NCBI GenBank assembly: GCA_031279635.1
Contig: JAITIC010000208.1
Coordinates: 1 to 34,430 of the forward strand
From: Treponema sp.
Lineage (GTDB): Bacteria > Spirochaetota > Spirochaetia > Treponematales > Breznakiellaceae
Direction of reading: 5' to 3'
Length of the DNA stretch: 34,430 nucleotides
Part shown: piece by piece, positions 14,533 through 22,295 of the stretch
Layout of the letters: each line of letters begins with the position of its first letter
Position numbering within the stretch: the first letter of the stretch is position 1
Translations under genes and position numbers: made by a program
The notes under the pieces: generated by a model
The model's database searches: none
Told to the model about the DNA's origin: nothing
The model's input: only the letters and a program-made list of their open reading frames with translations

Positions 14533-17501
14533 ACGCCCCGCGCGGCCCTAATCGGCCGTAACTGCGCCTCGCTGACTTTGCGGGGATCATTCACGCCGAT
14601 GGGCAGTTCCCGGCCCTCTTCGGGAGGCACATCCTCTTCTTCAAAATTGCCCTCTTCGTCCCATAGTTCATGCTGGGGCGGCTCAACATTTGCCTGGGCC
14701 ATTTCCTCATGCTCAATCCGCACGGAGATAAGTTTGGTCACGCCGGATTCTTCCATGGTGACGCCTAACAGAGTGCCCGCGCCGGCGACGGTTTTCTTGT
14801 TGTGGGTGATGACGATGAATTGGCTTGTGCCGCCGAATTCCCGCAAAAGCTGCACAAAGCGGCCCACGTTGACCTCGTCCAAAGCGGCGTCGATTTCGTC
14901 CAACAGACAGAAGGGGCTGGGCTTTACCATGTAAGTGGCGAAGAGCAGGGCCACCGCGGTCATGGAGCGCTCACCGCCAGAGAGCAGAGTGATGTGTTCC
15001 AGTTTTTTCCCCGGCGGCTGGGCAAAAATTTCAATGCCCGATTCCAGCACATGATTAATGTCGGAGAGCCGCAGTTCGGCGCGGCCCCCGCCGAAAAGCC
15101 GGCGGAACATATTGTGAAAATTTTTCCTTATGCGGTTATAGGTGGCAAGGAACAGGTCTGATGATTCCTGGCGGATCTCCGCGGTAAGGGCTTCAAGGTC
15201 TTTGCGGGCTTTTTCGAGGTCGGCTATCTGGTTGCTGAGGAAGTCGTAGCGTTCTTTGGTCTCGACAAATTCTTCCGGGGCCATAAGGTTCACCGATCCC
15301 AGATCCCGCATCTGGGATCGGGCGGCGGTGAGTTTTTCCCGCAGTTCCGCCGGTGCGGCGGTGATCGTAAAAATGCGCTCCTCAAACTCCATCAGATCGC
15401 GAGAGTGGGCTTCCCGGAAATTATCCTGGATGTTTTTGATTTCCGTTTCGGACTGTACCAGTTTCAGATGTATCTTTTCAAGGTCCTCCTGCACTTTGGC
15501 AAGATCCGCCATCCGCTTTTTGATAATCTCCTGCTTGCCCGCCACATCGCCGTTGCGTTTTTGAATTTCCTTCTCAAGTTTTTCCAGTTCGGCGGTAAAC
15601 GCGATTCCCTTTTGCTCAATCCCGGCAATTTCCGACTGCGTATCGGCGATACGCTCATCGGTTTCTTCCAGCCGCTTGCGGTCCAGAAAAAGCTCGTCAC
15701 GGATATTTTTGAGCAGGCTTTCCTGGCTTGCCAATTCCCGCCGGATAAGCCGGGCCTGTTCCTCCGCCGACTGCGCCTGGGCATTCATTCTGGCGCGGCT
15801 CACCCGCAGGTCTTCAAGGGTGGCGCGGTATTCGTCGATTTTTGCGGAGAGGCTTACGTTGTCGCCCCGCAGGGTTTTAATCCGCCCCCGGCGTTCATCG
15901 ATTCCGTCCTTCGCGCCGCGTATTTGCGCGTCCAGAGAGCGTTTTTTGGTGATGATCCCTTCCGGGGCGAGAAACTCGTCGATGAAAGCGGGGGAATGGG
16001 CGCGGTAGCTTTCAAACAGGGCCAGGGCCTTATCCGCGTTGCCGGCGGCTTCGGCAAGGCCGGCGGCCAGTACCCCGGCGACGCGCCTGAGTTCCGCGGG
16101 ATCAAGTCCCGCCCCGCCTGTTGCCGCGGCCGCCGCCAGATCGCGGATCAGCGTTTCCCTGCCGGCAAGAATCGTGCGCAGGCGGCTCAGGGTTTCGTTC
16201 AGGGCAGCCTCGGCGCTTCGGCGCTCAGCGGCGGAATAGCCCGCTTTACGCAGGCCCGCGTCAAGCTCCGCCACAATGTCGTCGGTTATCTTCGCCAGGT
16301 CTTTTTCAAAGGCCGCCTGCTCTTTTTCAAGGCCGTGAATATCTTCCTCTGCCTTTAGCACCGCCTTCTCGTTGTCGCCGATACGGACGGCGGCAAGCTG
16401 GATGTTTTCCTCAAAGGAGCGGATATTCGCTTCGATGTCTTCGGCCTTTTTCCGCAGACTCCGCAACACATCGTCCTGCTCGGCGGCGTCCTCGTTCAGT
16501 TCTTCAATTTTAACGCCGATCTGTTTTTCCCTGGTCTCGTTCTGCTTGATCTTTATGCCGCTCTCGTTCCGCTGTTCGCCCAGCAGCCTTACCTCGTTTT
16601 CCCGCGCGTTTTTTTCCAGCGCAAGACCGTAGATGTTTTTCTGCAGCTCCACCAGATGGGCTTCCATGGAGTTTACCTCGTCCATGTGCGCTTCCAGGGC
16701 CTTGTTCTCCGCCTCCATTTCCGCCCTGATTCGGTCCCGGTCAACGGTACGGCGTTTGAGGGTTTCCTTCCGCTCGTCCCGCTCGTACTTGAACTGCTTG
16801 AGGCGCAAAAGTTGAATGTCCAACTCGTAGTTAAAAATCTCGTCCCGCAAGGCGCGGTATTTCAGGGTCTTTTCGGCCTGGACCTTGAGCGTGTCGTAAG
16901 AGCGCTTCACCTCGCTGAGGATCACCTCAACCTGGCGCATGTTTTCTTCGGTCTTGGCGAGGTTCCGCTCGGCCTCGGCGCCCCGCTCCTTGAAACGGGT
17001 GATCCCCGCGGCTTCCTCAAACAGGTAGCGCCGCTCGTCGGGTTTGGAAGAAAGCACCTGATCGATTTTTCCCTGCTCCATCACCGAATAGGCCGTCTTG
17101 CCTACCCCGGTATCCCAGAACAGTTCGCGGATGTCCTTGAGGCGCACCTGGGCGGCGTTGATAAAGTATTCGCTTTCGCCGGAGCGGTACAGGCGGCGCT
17201 TAATCTCCACCTCCGGCATGTCCAGGGGCAGCAACCCCGCCTCATTTGCCAGGGTAAGGGTTACTTCCGCCACGTTAAGCGGCTTGCGCACATCGGTCCC
17301 GTTGAAAATCACGTCCTCCATCTTTTCCGCCCGCAGGGACTTGGAGGCGTGTTCCCCCAGCACCCACTTTACCGCGTCCACCACATTGGACTTTCCGCAG
17401 CCGTTTGGCCCCAGGAGGGCGGTTATACCGTCGCAAAACTCAATTTCAGTGCGGTCGGCAAAAGATTTGAAACCGAAGATGGTAAGATGTTTCAGGAACA
17501 A
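14487..17501 (-). CDS. smc: Chromosome segregation protein SMC, short form
   Basis: The 1004-aa ATPase of the condensin complex organises chromosomes. The N-terminal head has GFKSFAD, Walker A GPNGCGKS (31-38) and the SMC-type FEEAAGI segment (161-167). Two long coiled-coil arms flank the centre. The C-terminal head has SVNLMAPEE, signature LSGGERS (from 840) and Walker B CLLDEID. Typical bacterial SMC is about 1150-1190 aa. The roughly 150-residue hinge is not recognisable; the centre (about 405-525) is Ala-rich, partly helical and lacks hinge glycine motifs and Rad50-type CxxC. About 74 residues after 930 form an acidic then basic tail not usual in SMC. The start is TTG 17501, with GGAG seven bases upstream. 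It converges on and overlaps the nuclease-fold gene. Confidence 0.92.
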   Translation of the reverse strand: MFLKHLTIFGFKSFADRTEIEFCDGITALLGPNGCGKSNVVDAVKWVLGEHASKSLRAEKMEDVIFNGTDVRKPLNVAEVTLTLANEAGLLPLDMPEVEIKRRLYRSGESEYFINAAQVRLKDIRELFWDTGVGKTAYSVMEQGKIDQVLSSKPDERRYLFEEAAGITRFKERGAEAERNLAKTEENMRQVEVILSEVKRSYDTLKVQAEKTLKYRALRDEIFNYELDIQLLRLKQFKYERDERKETLKRRTVDRDRIRAEMEAENKALEAHMDEVNSMEAHLVELQKNIYGLALEKNARENEVRLLGEQRNESGIKIKQNETREKQIGVKIEELNEDAAEQDDVLRSLRKKAEDIEANIRSFEENIQLAAVRIGDNEKAVLKAEEDIHGLEKEQAAFEKDLAKITDDIVAELDAGLRKAGYSAAERRSAEAALNETLSRLRTILAGRETLIRDLAAAAATGGAGLDPAELRRVAGVLAAGLAEAAGNADKALALFESYRAHSPAFIDEFLAPEGIITKKRSLDAQIRGAKDGIDERRGRIKTLRGDNVSLSAKIDEYRATLEDLRVSRARMNAQAQSAEEQARLIRRELASQESLLKNIRDELFLDRKRLEETDERIADTQSEIAGIEQKGIAFTAELEKLEKEIQKRNGDVAGKQEIIKKRMADLAKVQEDLEKIHLKLVQSETEIKNIQDNFREAHSRDLMEFEERIFTITAAPAELREKLTAARSQMRDLGSVNLMAPEEFVETKERYDFLSNQIADLEKARKDLEALTAEIRQESSDLFLATYNRIRKNFHNMFRRLFGGGRAELRLSDINHVLESGIEIFAQPPGKKLEHITLLSGGERSMTAVALLFATYMVKPSPFCLLDEIDAALDEVNVGRFVQLLREFGGTSQFIVITHNKKTVAGAGTLLGVTMEESGVTKLISVRIEHEEMAQANVEPPQHELWDEEGNFEEEDVPPEEGRELPIGVNDPRKVSEAQLRPIRAARGVQSVSPESKNSAQTG

Positions 17502-17667
17502 TGCAATTCTCCGTGAGGCTTTTAATTTTGAACTTGGCCTGTGGATACTAATCTAGCATTAGAAGGGCGGAGAGTAAAGGGGAGGAGCAAAGAAAGAGAA
17601 AAGAAGACCGCCACAAAGGAAGAAGGATCGGTGAGGTATTTATGTGTTTCCAAGCCCTTTCCCTGTT
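17502..17667. other. Non-coding gap with purine-rich tract
   Basis: Between smc and kduD lies a segment with a strongly purine-rich stretch on the plus strand (about 17560-17640). I found no gene, clear terminator or convincing smc promoter here. Confidence 0.5.
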
Positions 17668-18465
17668 TCAGGGCTGCTTCCCGATATAGGCGAGAATACC
17701 GCCGTCCACGTACAGGATATGCCCGTTGATAAAATCCGATGCGCGGGAGGCGAGGAATACCGCGGGGCCTTTGAGGTCGCCGGTGGTTCCCCAACGGGCC
17801 GCCGGGGTTTTGGCGATGATAAACTGGTCAAAGGGATGGCGGCTGCCGTCGCTCTGCCGTTCACGCAGAGGTGCGGTCTGGGGGGTTTCGATATAGCCGG
17901 GACCGATGCCGTTGCACTGGATGTTAAAGCCGCCGTATTCGCTGGCGATATTTCTGGTGAGCATTTTCAGCCCGCCCTTGGCCGCGGCGTAAGCGCTGAC
18001 CGTTTCGCGGCCCAGTTCGCTCATCATGCTGCAAATATTGATGATCTTTCCCCCGCCTTTTTTTATCATCGAGGGGATCACCGCCTTGGAAACAATAAAC
18101 GGCGCGTTAAGGTCCACGTCGATGACCGTGCGGAAATCCGCGGCGCTCATCTCCGTCATGGGGATCCGCTTGATGATTCCCGCGTTGTTGACCAGTATGT
18201 CAATAACGCCGACTTCTTTTTCAATTCTTGCCGCCGTTTCATTGACGGCCTTTTCATCGGTAACATCGCAGACATAGCCGCGCGCGGGAATATTCGCCTC
18301 CCGGTAAGCAGCCAGCCCCTTGTCAACCTGGGACTGTCCGATGTCGTTGAATACCACGGTTGCCCCCGCATCGGCATAAGCCTGTGCGATGGCAAAACCG
18401 ATACCGTAGGATGCCCCGGTAATCCAGGCTGTTTTTCCCTCCAATGAAAAATCAATCGCGCTCAT
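17668..18465 (-). CDS. kduD: Short-chain dehydrogenase, KduD type
   Basis: The 265-aa Rossmann-fold protein is a classical SDR with TGASYGIG (cofactor loop, residues 16-23), NNAG near 92, catalytic Ser in ICSMMSE and the YAAAK pair near 161-165. With kduI immediately upstream the best call is 2-dehydro-3-deoxy-D-gluconate 5-dehydrogenase, which reduces 3-deoxy-D-glycero-2,5-hexodiulosonate to 2-keto-3-deoxygluconate. Gluconate 5-dehydrogenase is the main alternative because the two families are close. A ribosome site AAGGAGG stands just before ATG 18465. It is likely cotranscribed with kduI through a 70-base gap that contains a strong hairpin. Confidence 0.85.
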   Translation of the reverse strand: MSAIDFSLEGKTAWITGASYGIGFAIAQAYADAGATVVFNDIGQSQVDKGLAAYREANIPARGYVCDVTDEKAVNETAARIEKEVGVIDILVNNAGIIKRIPMTEMSAADFRTVIDVDLNAPFIVSKAVIPSMIKKGGGKIINICSMMSELGRETVSAYAAAKGGLKMLTRNIASEYGGFNIQCNGIGPGYIETPQTAPLRERQSDGSRHPFDQFIIAKTPAARWGTTGDLKGPAVFLASRASDFINGHILYVDGGILAYIGKQP

Positions 18466-18501
18466 ATTTCCTCCTTAGATAAAGACTAACGCTGCCGCAC
18501 A

Positions 18502-18526
18502 TTTCCCCAAACCTCGGTTTTGGGAA
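18502..18526. terminator. Intercistronic hairpin between kduI and kduD
   Basis: Arms TTTCCC-C-AAACC and GGTTT-T-GGGAAA form an 11-bp stem with one mismatch and a tiny loop. It lies ten bases after the kduI stop on the minus strand. No T-run follows, so it may stabilise or process the message, not end it fully. Confidence 0.55.
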
Positions 18527-18535
18527 AGCCGTTTT

Positions 18536-19372
18536 TCATTTTAATTCCGCGGCGGGAACCGTATCCATATCGTCGAAAGTTTGATTTTCCCCAGCCATGG
18601 CCCAGATAAAGGTATAGGCCGAGGTTCCCGCCCCGGCGTGGATCGACCAGGACGGGGAGATAACCGCTTCCTCGTTGTTCATCACGATATGCCGCGTTTC
18701 CCCCGGCTGGCCGTGCAGGTGGAACACCACGCCGCCGGGCTTCATGTCGAAATAAAAATAAACTTCCATCCGCCGCTCGTGGGTATGGCAGGGCATGGTA
18801 TTCCACACCGAGCCTTCTTCCAGGACGGTCATGCCCATGACGAGCTGACAGCTTTCGCAGACCGCGGGGTGGACGTACTGATAAATAGTGCGGACATTCA
18901 CCGCCGCCGCCTCTCCCAGCCTGCGGGGATTGGCCTTTTCAATGGGAATAAACACCGTCGGGTACGCCGCGTGGGCCGGCGCGCTTGCCAGGTAAAACTT
19001 CGGGGGATTGCCCCTGTCGGCGGCGGAAAACAGCACGTCCTTCACACCCTTGCCGATATACAGGCCGTCCCCTTTTTTCATCGCGTATTCCGCGCCGTCC
19101 GCGGACACCTTTCCCGCGCCGCCGATACAGATGATTCCCAGTTCCCGGCGCTCCAGAAATATATCGGTCCCAAAGTCCTTGCCCCCTTCCAGGCGCAGAA
19201 CCTTGTCAACCGGATAAGCCCCGCCGAAAACAACCCGGTCAGAATGGGTGTAACAAAGGCTGATATCGTCCTTCACAAAAACACGCTCAAAGTGAAAACG
19301 CTCCCGCATTTTTTGGGTGTCATACAGTTTCATGTCGCCGGGATGTTCGGCATAACGGATTTCCAGTTTCAT
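18536..19372 (-). CDS. kduI: 5-keto-4-deoxyuronate isomerase
   Basis: The 278-aa cupin enzyme isomerises 5-keto-4-deoxyuronate (4-deoxy-L-threo-5-hexosulose uronate) from cleaved pectin to the hexodiulosonate used by KduD. The zinc ligands are visible and line up in number with the E. coli enzyme: His196 and His198 in MPCHTHERRMEVYFYF, Glu203, and His245 in SPSWSIHAG. Length equals the family's. A GGAGG at 19380-19384 is seven bases before ATG 19372. It is the first gene of a kduI-kduD operon, implying that unsaturated uronates from pectin or rhamnogalacturonan are used. Confidence 0.96.
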   Translation of the reverse strand: MKLEIRYAEHPGDMKLYDTQKMRERFHFERVFVKDDISLCYTHSDRVVFGGAYPVDKVLRLEGGKDFGTDIFLERRELGIICIGGAGKVSADGAEYAMKKGDGLYIGKGVKDVLFSAADRGNPPKFYLASAPAHAAYPTVFIPIEKANPRRLGEAAAVNVRTIYQYVHPAVCESCQLVMGMTVLEEGSVWNTMPCHTHERRMEVYFYFDMKPGGVVFHLHGQPGETRHIVMNNEEAVISPSWSIHAGAGTSAYTFIWAMAGENQTFDDMDTVPAAELK

Positions 19373-19396
19373 TGATTTTCCTCCATCGGTGTAATT

Positions 19397-19425
19397 ACAT
19401 TAAACCGTACAGGGGAAAAAGTCAA
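19397..19425 (-). promoter_or_regulatory. Promoter of kduI-kduD
   Basis: On the minus strand TTGACT (19425-19420) stands 17 bases from TAATGT (19402-19397); an overlapping TTTAAT gives a 15-base spacing. The leader to ATG 19372 would carry the GGAGG ribosome site. Confidence 0.5.
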
Positions 19426-19445
19426 ACGGGGAGGAAGTAATTAGT

Positions 19446-19576
19446 GTCTGTCCACAAAGTCGGTTACTTTATGGACAGACCTTGCATTTGCTCCCGTTTT
19501 GTACCAAAACGGTGCGCAAAATGCCTGTTTTAAGGTAGTCTGTCCATAATGTGTCTACATTATGGACAGACTCTAA
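19446..19576. repeat. Three-hairpin dispersed repeat, copy B
   Basis: This copy lies between kduI and the radical SAM gene. Hairpin 1 (19448-19478) has compensating changes relative to copy A at 1-119. Hairpin 2 keeps GCATTT/AAATGC outer arms but has a different, still perfectly paired interior CCGTTTTG/CAAAACGG. Hairpin 3 (19539-19572) is identical to copy A. TAATTA occurs at both ends (19438-19443 and 19574-19579), a possible target duplication, though copy A gives no support because its left edge is missing. Confidence 0.88.
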
Positions 19577-19624
19577 TTAAATATGAACCACTTTATAGAC
19601 GATTGACAGCGCTGCTTTTTCAGG

Positions 19625-21283
19625 CTAAAAATCCGTCGCCGCCTTCAGCAGCTCGTTTTTGTCGATCCCCCAATTCCGTCCAAAGCGGGCAAGAAGCGCG
19701 TCCGACAGGGACAGAAAACTTTTGAATATTGACGCCTTCCCGTCTCCGCCGGCGCAGGGTAAGGACTGTTCCAATCTGATCATTTTTAGGAGAAGGTTTT
19801 CTTCATCCACAAGGCCCCGATTCACAATAAGTTCCCAGAAACGGGCAAAGTTTTTAATCCGGTCTAAATCGCGGGCGGGCAGGGCGGCGGTTTCCAGCAC
19901 CTCGTAAGGCGGCGAAGGGTTGTAACGCATGCCGAAACTTTCGGTGTGACGGGCAATGGGCGCGCCGGGGAGGAGCTTTAATATACCGAGCTGGATTTCG
20001 CTGCGGGAATGTGGCGGTCTATTTGAAGCGGCCCCGGCCGGTTCCGGCGAAAGCGCGGCCCAGAGCCGATCAAAGCCCCTGCCGAAAGAGGCCATGTCTT
20101 CACCGGGGAGGGCGGCGATAAGATCGGCGTGAATGATGGCGTTGGTTTTTTCTTTGAGAAAGCGAAGGGTTTCCAGTTCCCGCTCCGGGTCAGCGGGCCT
20201 CTTGATACGGGCTGAAACCGCGGGGTTAAGGGTTTGGATGCCGATTTCAATACGGAGCGCTCCGGGGGGAAAGCGGGCAATGGTTTCGCGCAGTTCAAGG
20301 GGGAAAAGCAAAGGAACCATTTCAAAATGAACGGTGAATGGCGGGGTATATACGCCGGATGATTTTTCTTTTTTCGATTCATCAACATTGTCAATTTCGT
20401 CAATCTTATCAAGAAAAAATTCCATGATCTGTTTTGCGCGGCTGAGGTTCAAATTAAAAGTCCGGTCAAGGAATTTAAAAGTCCGCGCTCCCCGGCGGAT
20501 CAGCGCTCCCATTTCATCAAGAAATTGTTCCAGGGGGAATTCACGCACCGTTTCAAAACCGGCATTTTCCAAAACCGGTTTTACGGCGCTCAGGCAAAAT
20601 TCGCAGTTAAAAGGACAGCCCCGGCTTGCCTCAACATAGATCAGCTTTCTGCGCAGATCCTCATCGCTGAACAGATAATAGGCGCTTTTAATTTCACTGA
20701 GATTAACCGGTTTTGCGTGAAGGTGAACGGGCTTTTCCGAAAAATCCGCTTTCGCGTATAAAAAACGCGATCCCACCGGCAAATTTGAGGGGCGCGAATT
20801 TTGCGTGGGCAGGCGCATATTTTGCCGCCTGGGTCCCAACAGGTACTCGCAGAGTGATCTGAACGCAAGTTCCGCCTCGCCGTGAATCACATAATCGGCA
20901 TAACGAAAAATCTCCGCGCCGGGGGGCAGATGCGAAACTTCCGGTCCGCCCAGCACAATTACCGGCCGGCGCGGGACAGGCGCTTCCCCATCCCCGCGAT
21001 CTTTGGCCCGGGTTCCCCAAACTTTCTCAAGCTCTCTGAGCAGTTCCGCCGTGGCAATATGATTCCAAATCGAAACCGAAACACCCAAAATCCGGGGCCG
21101 GGCCGCCAGGACGGGATCAACCTTTTCGCTCAAGGGCTGGCGCAAAGCAAACTCGATTATTTCGCAGCGTTTCTCCAGGGGGCCAAGATTCGCTTTGAGC
21201 AGTCTGAGGGCCAGGGACGGATGAATCCATTTGGCGTTAATCGCCGCGAGAACGATGCCGGAGGGAAATTGTCCCGCGCTCAC
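19625..21283 (-). CDS. B12-binding-domain radical SAM protein
   Basis: The 552-aa protein combines an N-terminal cobalamin-binding-like Rossmann domain (about residues 8-150, with VIVLGGPEVSH and DYVIHGEAE) and a radical SAM barrel. The cluster ligands are Cys223, Cys227 and Cys230 in SRGCPFNCEFC. Later segments such as FHFEMVP-like and EIGIQTLNP are usual in this group (members carry a DUF4080-type C-terminal region). The substrate is unknown. Its GTG start shares one base with the stop of the E1-like gene (TAGTG), so the two are translationally coupled. It is the last gene of the three-gene cluster with the PrsW-like protease. Confidence 0.88.
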   Translation of the reverse strand: MSAGQFPSGIVLAAINAKWIHPSLALRLLKANLGPLEKRCEIIEFALRQPLSEKVDPVLAARPRILGVSVSIWNHIATAELLRELEKVWGTRAKDRGDGEAPVPRRPVIVLGGPEVSHLPPGAEIFRYADYVIHGEAELAFRSLCEYLLGPRRQNMRLPTQNSRPSNLPVGSRFLYAKADFSEKPVHLHAKPVNLSEIKSAYYLFSDEDLRRKLIYVEASRGCPFNCEFCLSAVKPVLENAGFETVREFPLEQFLDEMGALIRRGARTFKFLDRTFNLNLSRAKQIMEFFLDKIDEIDNVDESKKEKSSGVYTPPFTVHFEMVPLLFPLELRETIARFPPGALRIEIGIQTLNPAVSARIKRPADPERELETLRFLKEKTNAIIHADLIAALPGEDMASFGRGFDRLWAALSPEPAGAASNRPPHSRSEIQLGILKLLPGAPIARHTESFGMRYNPSPPYEVLETAALPARDLDRIKNFARFWELIVNRGLVDEENLLLKMIRLEQSLPCAGGDGKASIFKSFLSLSDALLARFGRNWGIDKNELLKAATDF

Positions 21284-22293
21284 TAAAGCCCGATGTATTC
21301 AGCATAGGCCGAGCGCGCCGTCCGTTCGTCCTTGACGTTTTTGATGATTGCGCGGCCGTCGGCAAAAAGGTTGAATTCGATTCTGCCGTCGCTGAAACTC
21401 AGCATGAATTTGGTATGCGAAACGTTTCCCGCGTTTCGGAGCTTCGCTTCGAATTCGGAAAAGTCGATGCGGGTCTTTCTCCCCGGAACCACCTGGTACT
21501 CGTCTCTTCCGCAGAGGCTCGTGGTGTAGCTTTCCCTTAGGCGTCCCAGCAGTTCGTATTCCCCGCGGCCGCAGACCGGGCAGTCCGGGTCTTTTTGCAG
21601 AAGCACGTATTCCGCCGTGTTGTTCCATACGTCCAGCACAAAGACCTGGCAATTCGGTTCCGCAGAGCCGGTGATAATTTTTACCGCCTCCGCGGATTCC
21701 ATGGAGGCGATGATTCCGGCGGCCATGTTCAGCACTCCGGCGCTGCTGCAAGTGGGGTAACCGGGGGCGGGAATATCCGGCACGAAACAGCGGAAGCAGG
21801 GACCGCCGGGGAGTACGGTCATGCAGTTTCCGGCGCTGCCCAGTACCCCGCCATAGACCCAGGGAATGCGGAGTTTATGACAGGCCTCGTTGATGAGAAA
21901 GCGAATCTCCATGTTGTCGGAACCGTCCAGCGCCACATCGGCGTCTTTTATCAGTTCTTCAATATTCGATGAATTAACATCGGCTATTACCGGCTCAAGG
22001 GCAATTTCCGAATTGATCTTTGAGAGATGCTCCGCGGCCGCTATTGCCTTAGGAGTTTCTTTCGCGGCGTCGTCTTCGTCAAAAAGAACCTGGCGCTGGA
22101 GATTGTTCAGCTCAACATAGTCCCGGTCAATAAGGCGCAGATGTCCCACGCCGGCCCGGCACAGGTTATTGGCTATCACCGTCCCCAGCGCGCCGACACC
22201 GATAATTACGGCGCGGGCGGCGAACAATTTTTGCTGTCCCGCCTTTCCCAGCCTGGCAAACGCCGTCTGGCGGGAATATCGTCCCGGGTTCAT
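21283..22293 (-). CDS. ThiF/MoeB family E1-like adenylating enzyme
   Basis: The 336-aa protein adenylates the C-terminus of ubiquitin-like sulfur carriers or peptides. It shows the nucleotide loop IGVGALG (31-37), DRDYVELNNLQRQ with the conserved Arg and Gln, DGSDNMEIR, paired zinc cysteines (CFRC and CPVC), and YPTCSSAGVL, which holds the position of the catalytic Cys of ThiF. The last 80 residues are not part of the usual domain. MoeB, ThiF and related RiPP or amino-acid-modifying enzymes are all possible. No ThiS/MoaD partner is adjacent. MoaA and MoaC are in the same window 11 kb away. The start is 2 bases after the prsW-like stop. Confidence 0.88.
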   Translation of the reverse strand: MNPGRYSRQTAFARLGKAGQQKLFAARAVIIGVGALGTVIANNLCRAGVGHLRLIDRDYVELNNLQRQVLFDEDDAAKETPKAIAAAEHLSKINSEIALEPVIADVNSSNIEELIKDADVALDGSDNMEIRFLINEACHKLRIPWVYGGVLGSAGNCMTVLPGGPCFRCFVPDIPAPGYPTCSSAGVLNMAAGIIASMESAEAVKIITGSAEPNCQVFVLDVWNNTAEYVLLQKDPDCPVCGRGEYELLGRLRESYTTSLCGRDEYQVVPGRKTRIDFSEFEAKLRNAGNVSHTKFMLSFSDGRIEFNLFADGRAIIKNVKDERTARSAYAEYIGL

Positions 22294-22295
22294 GG

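Noticed and set aside
15405-16358. 317-aa open frame antisense to smc
   Set aside because: A shadow caused by high-GC codon use in the coiled coil; no ribosome site or domain.
16656-17516. 286-aa open frame antisense to the smc N-terminus
   Set aside because: The opposite strand encodes a perfect SMC head; this frame is unconstrained sequence.
17644-18447. 267-aa frame antisense to kduD
   Set aside because: It mirrors the SDR gene, whose motifs are complete.
18581-19375. 264-aa frame antisense to kduI
   Set aside because: It mirrors kduI, whose zinc ligands are all present.
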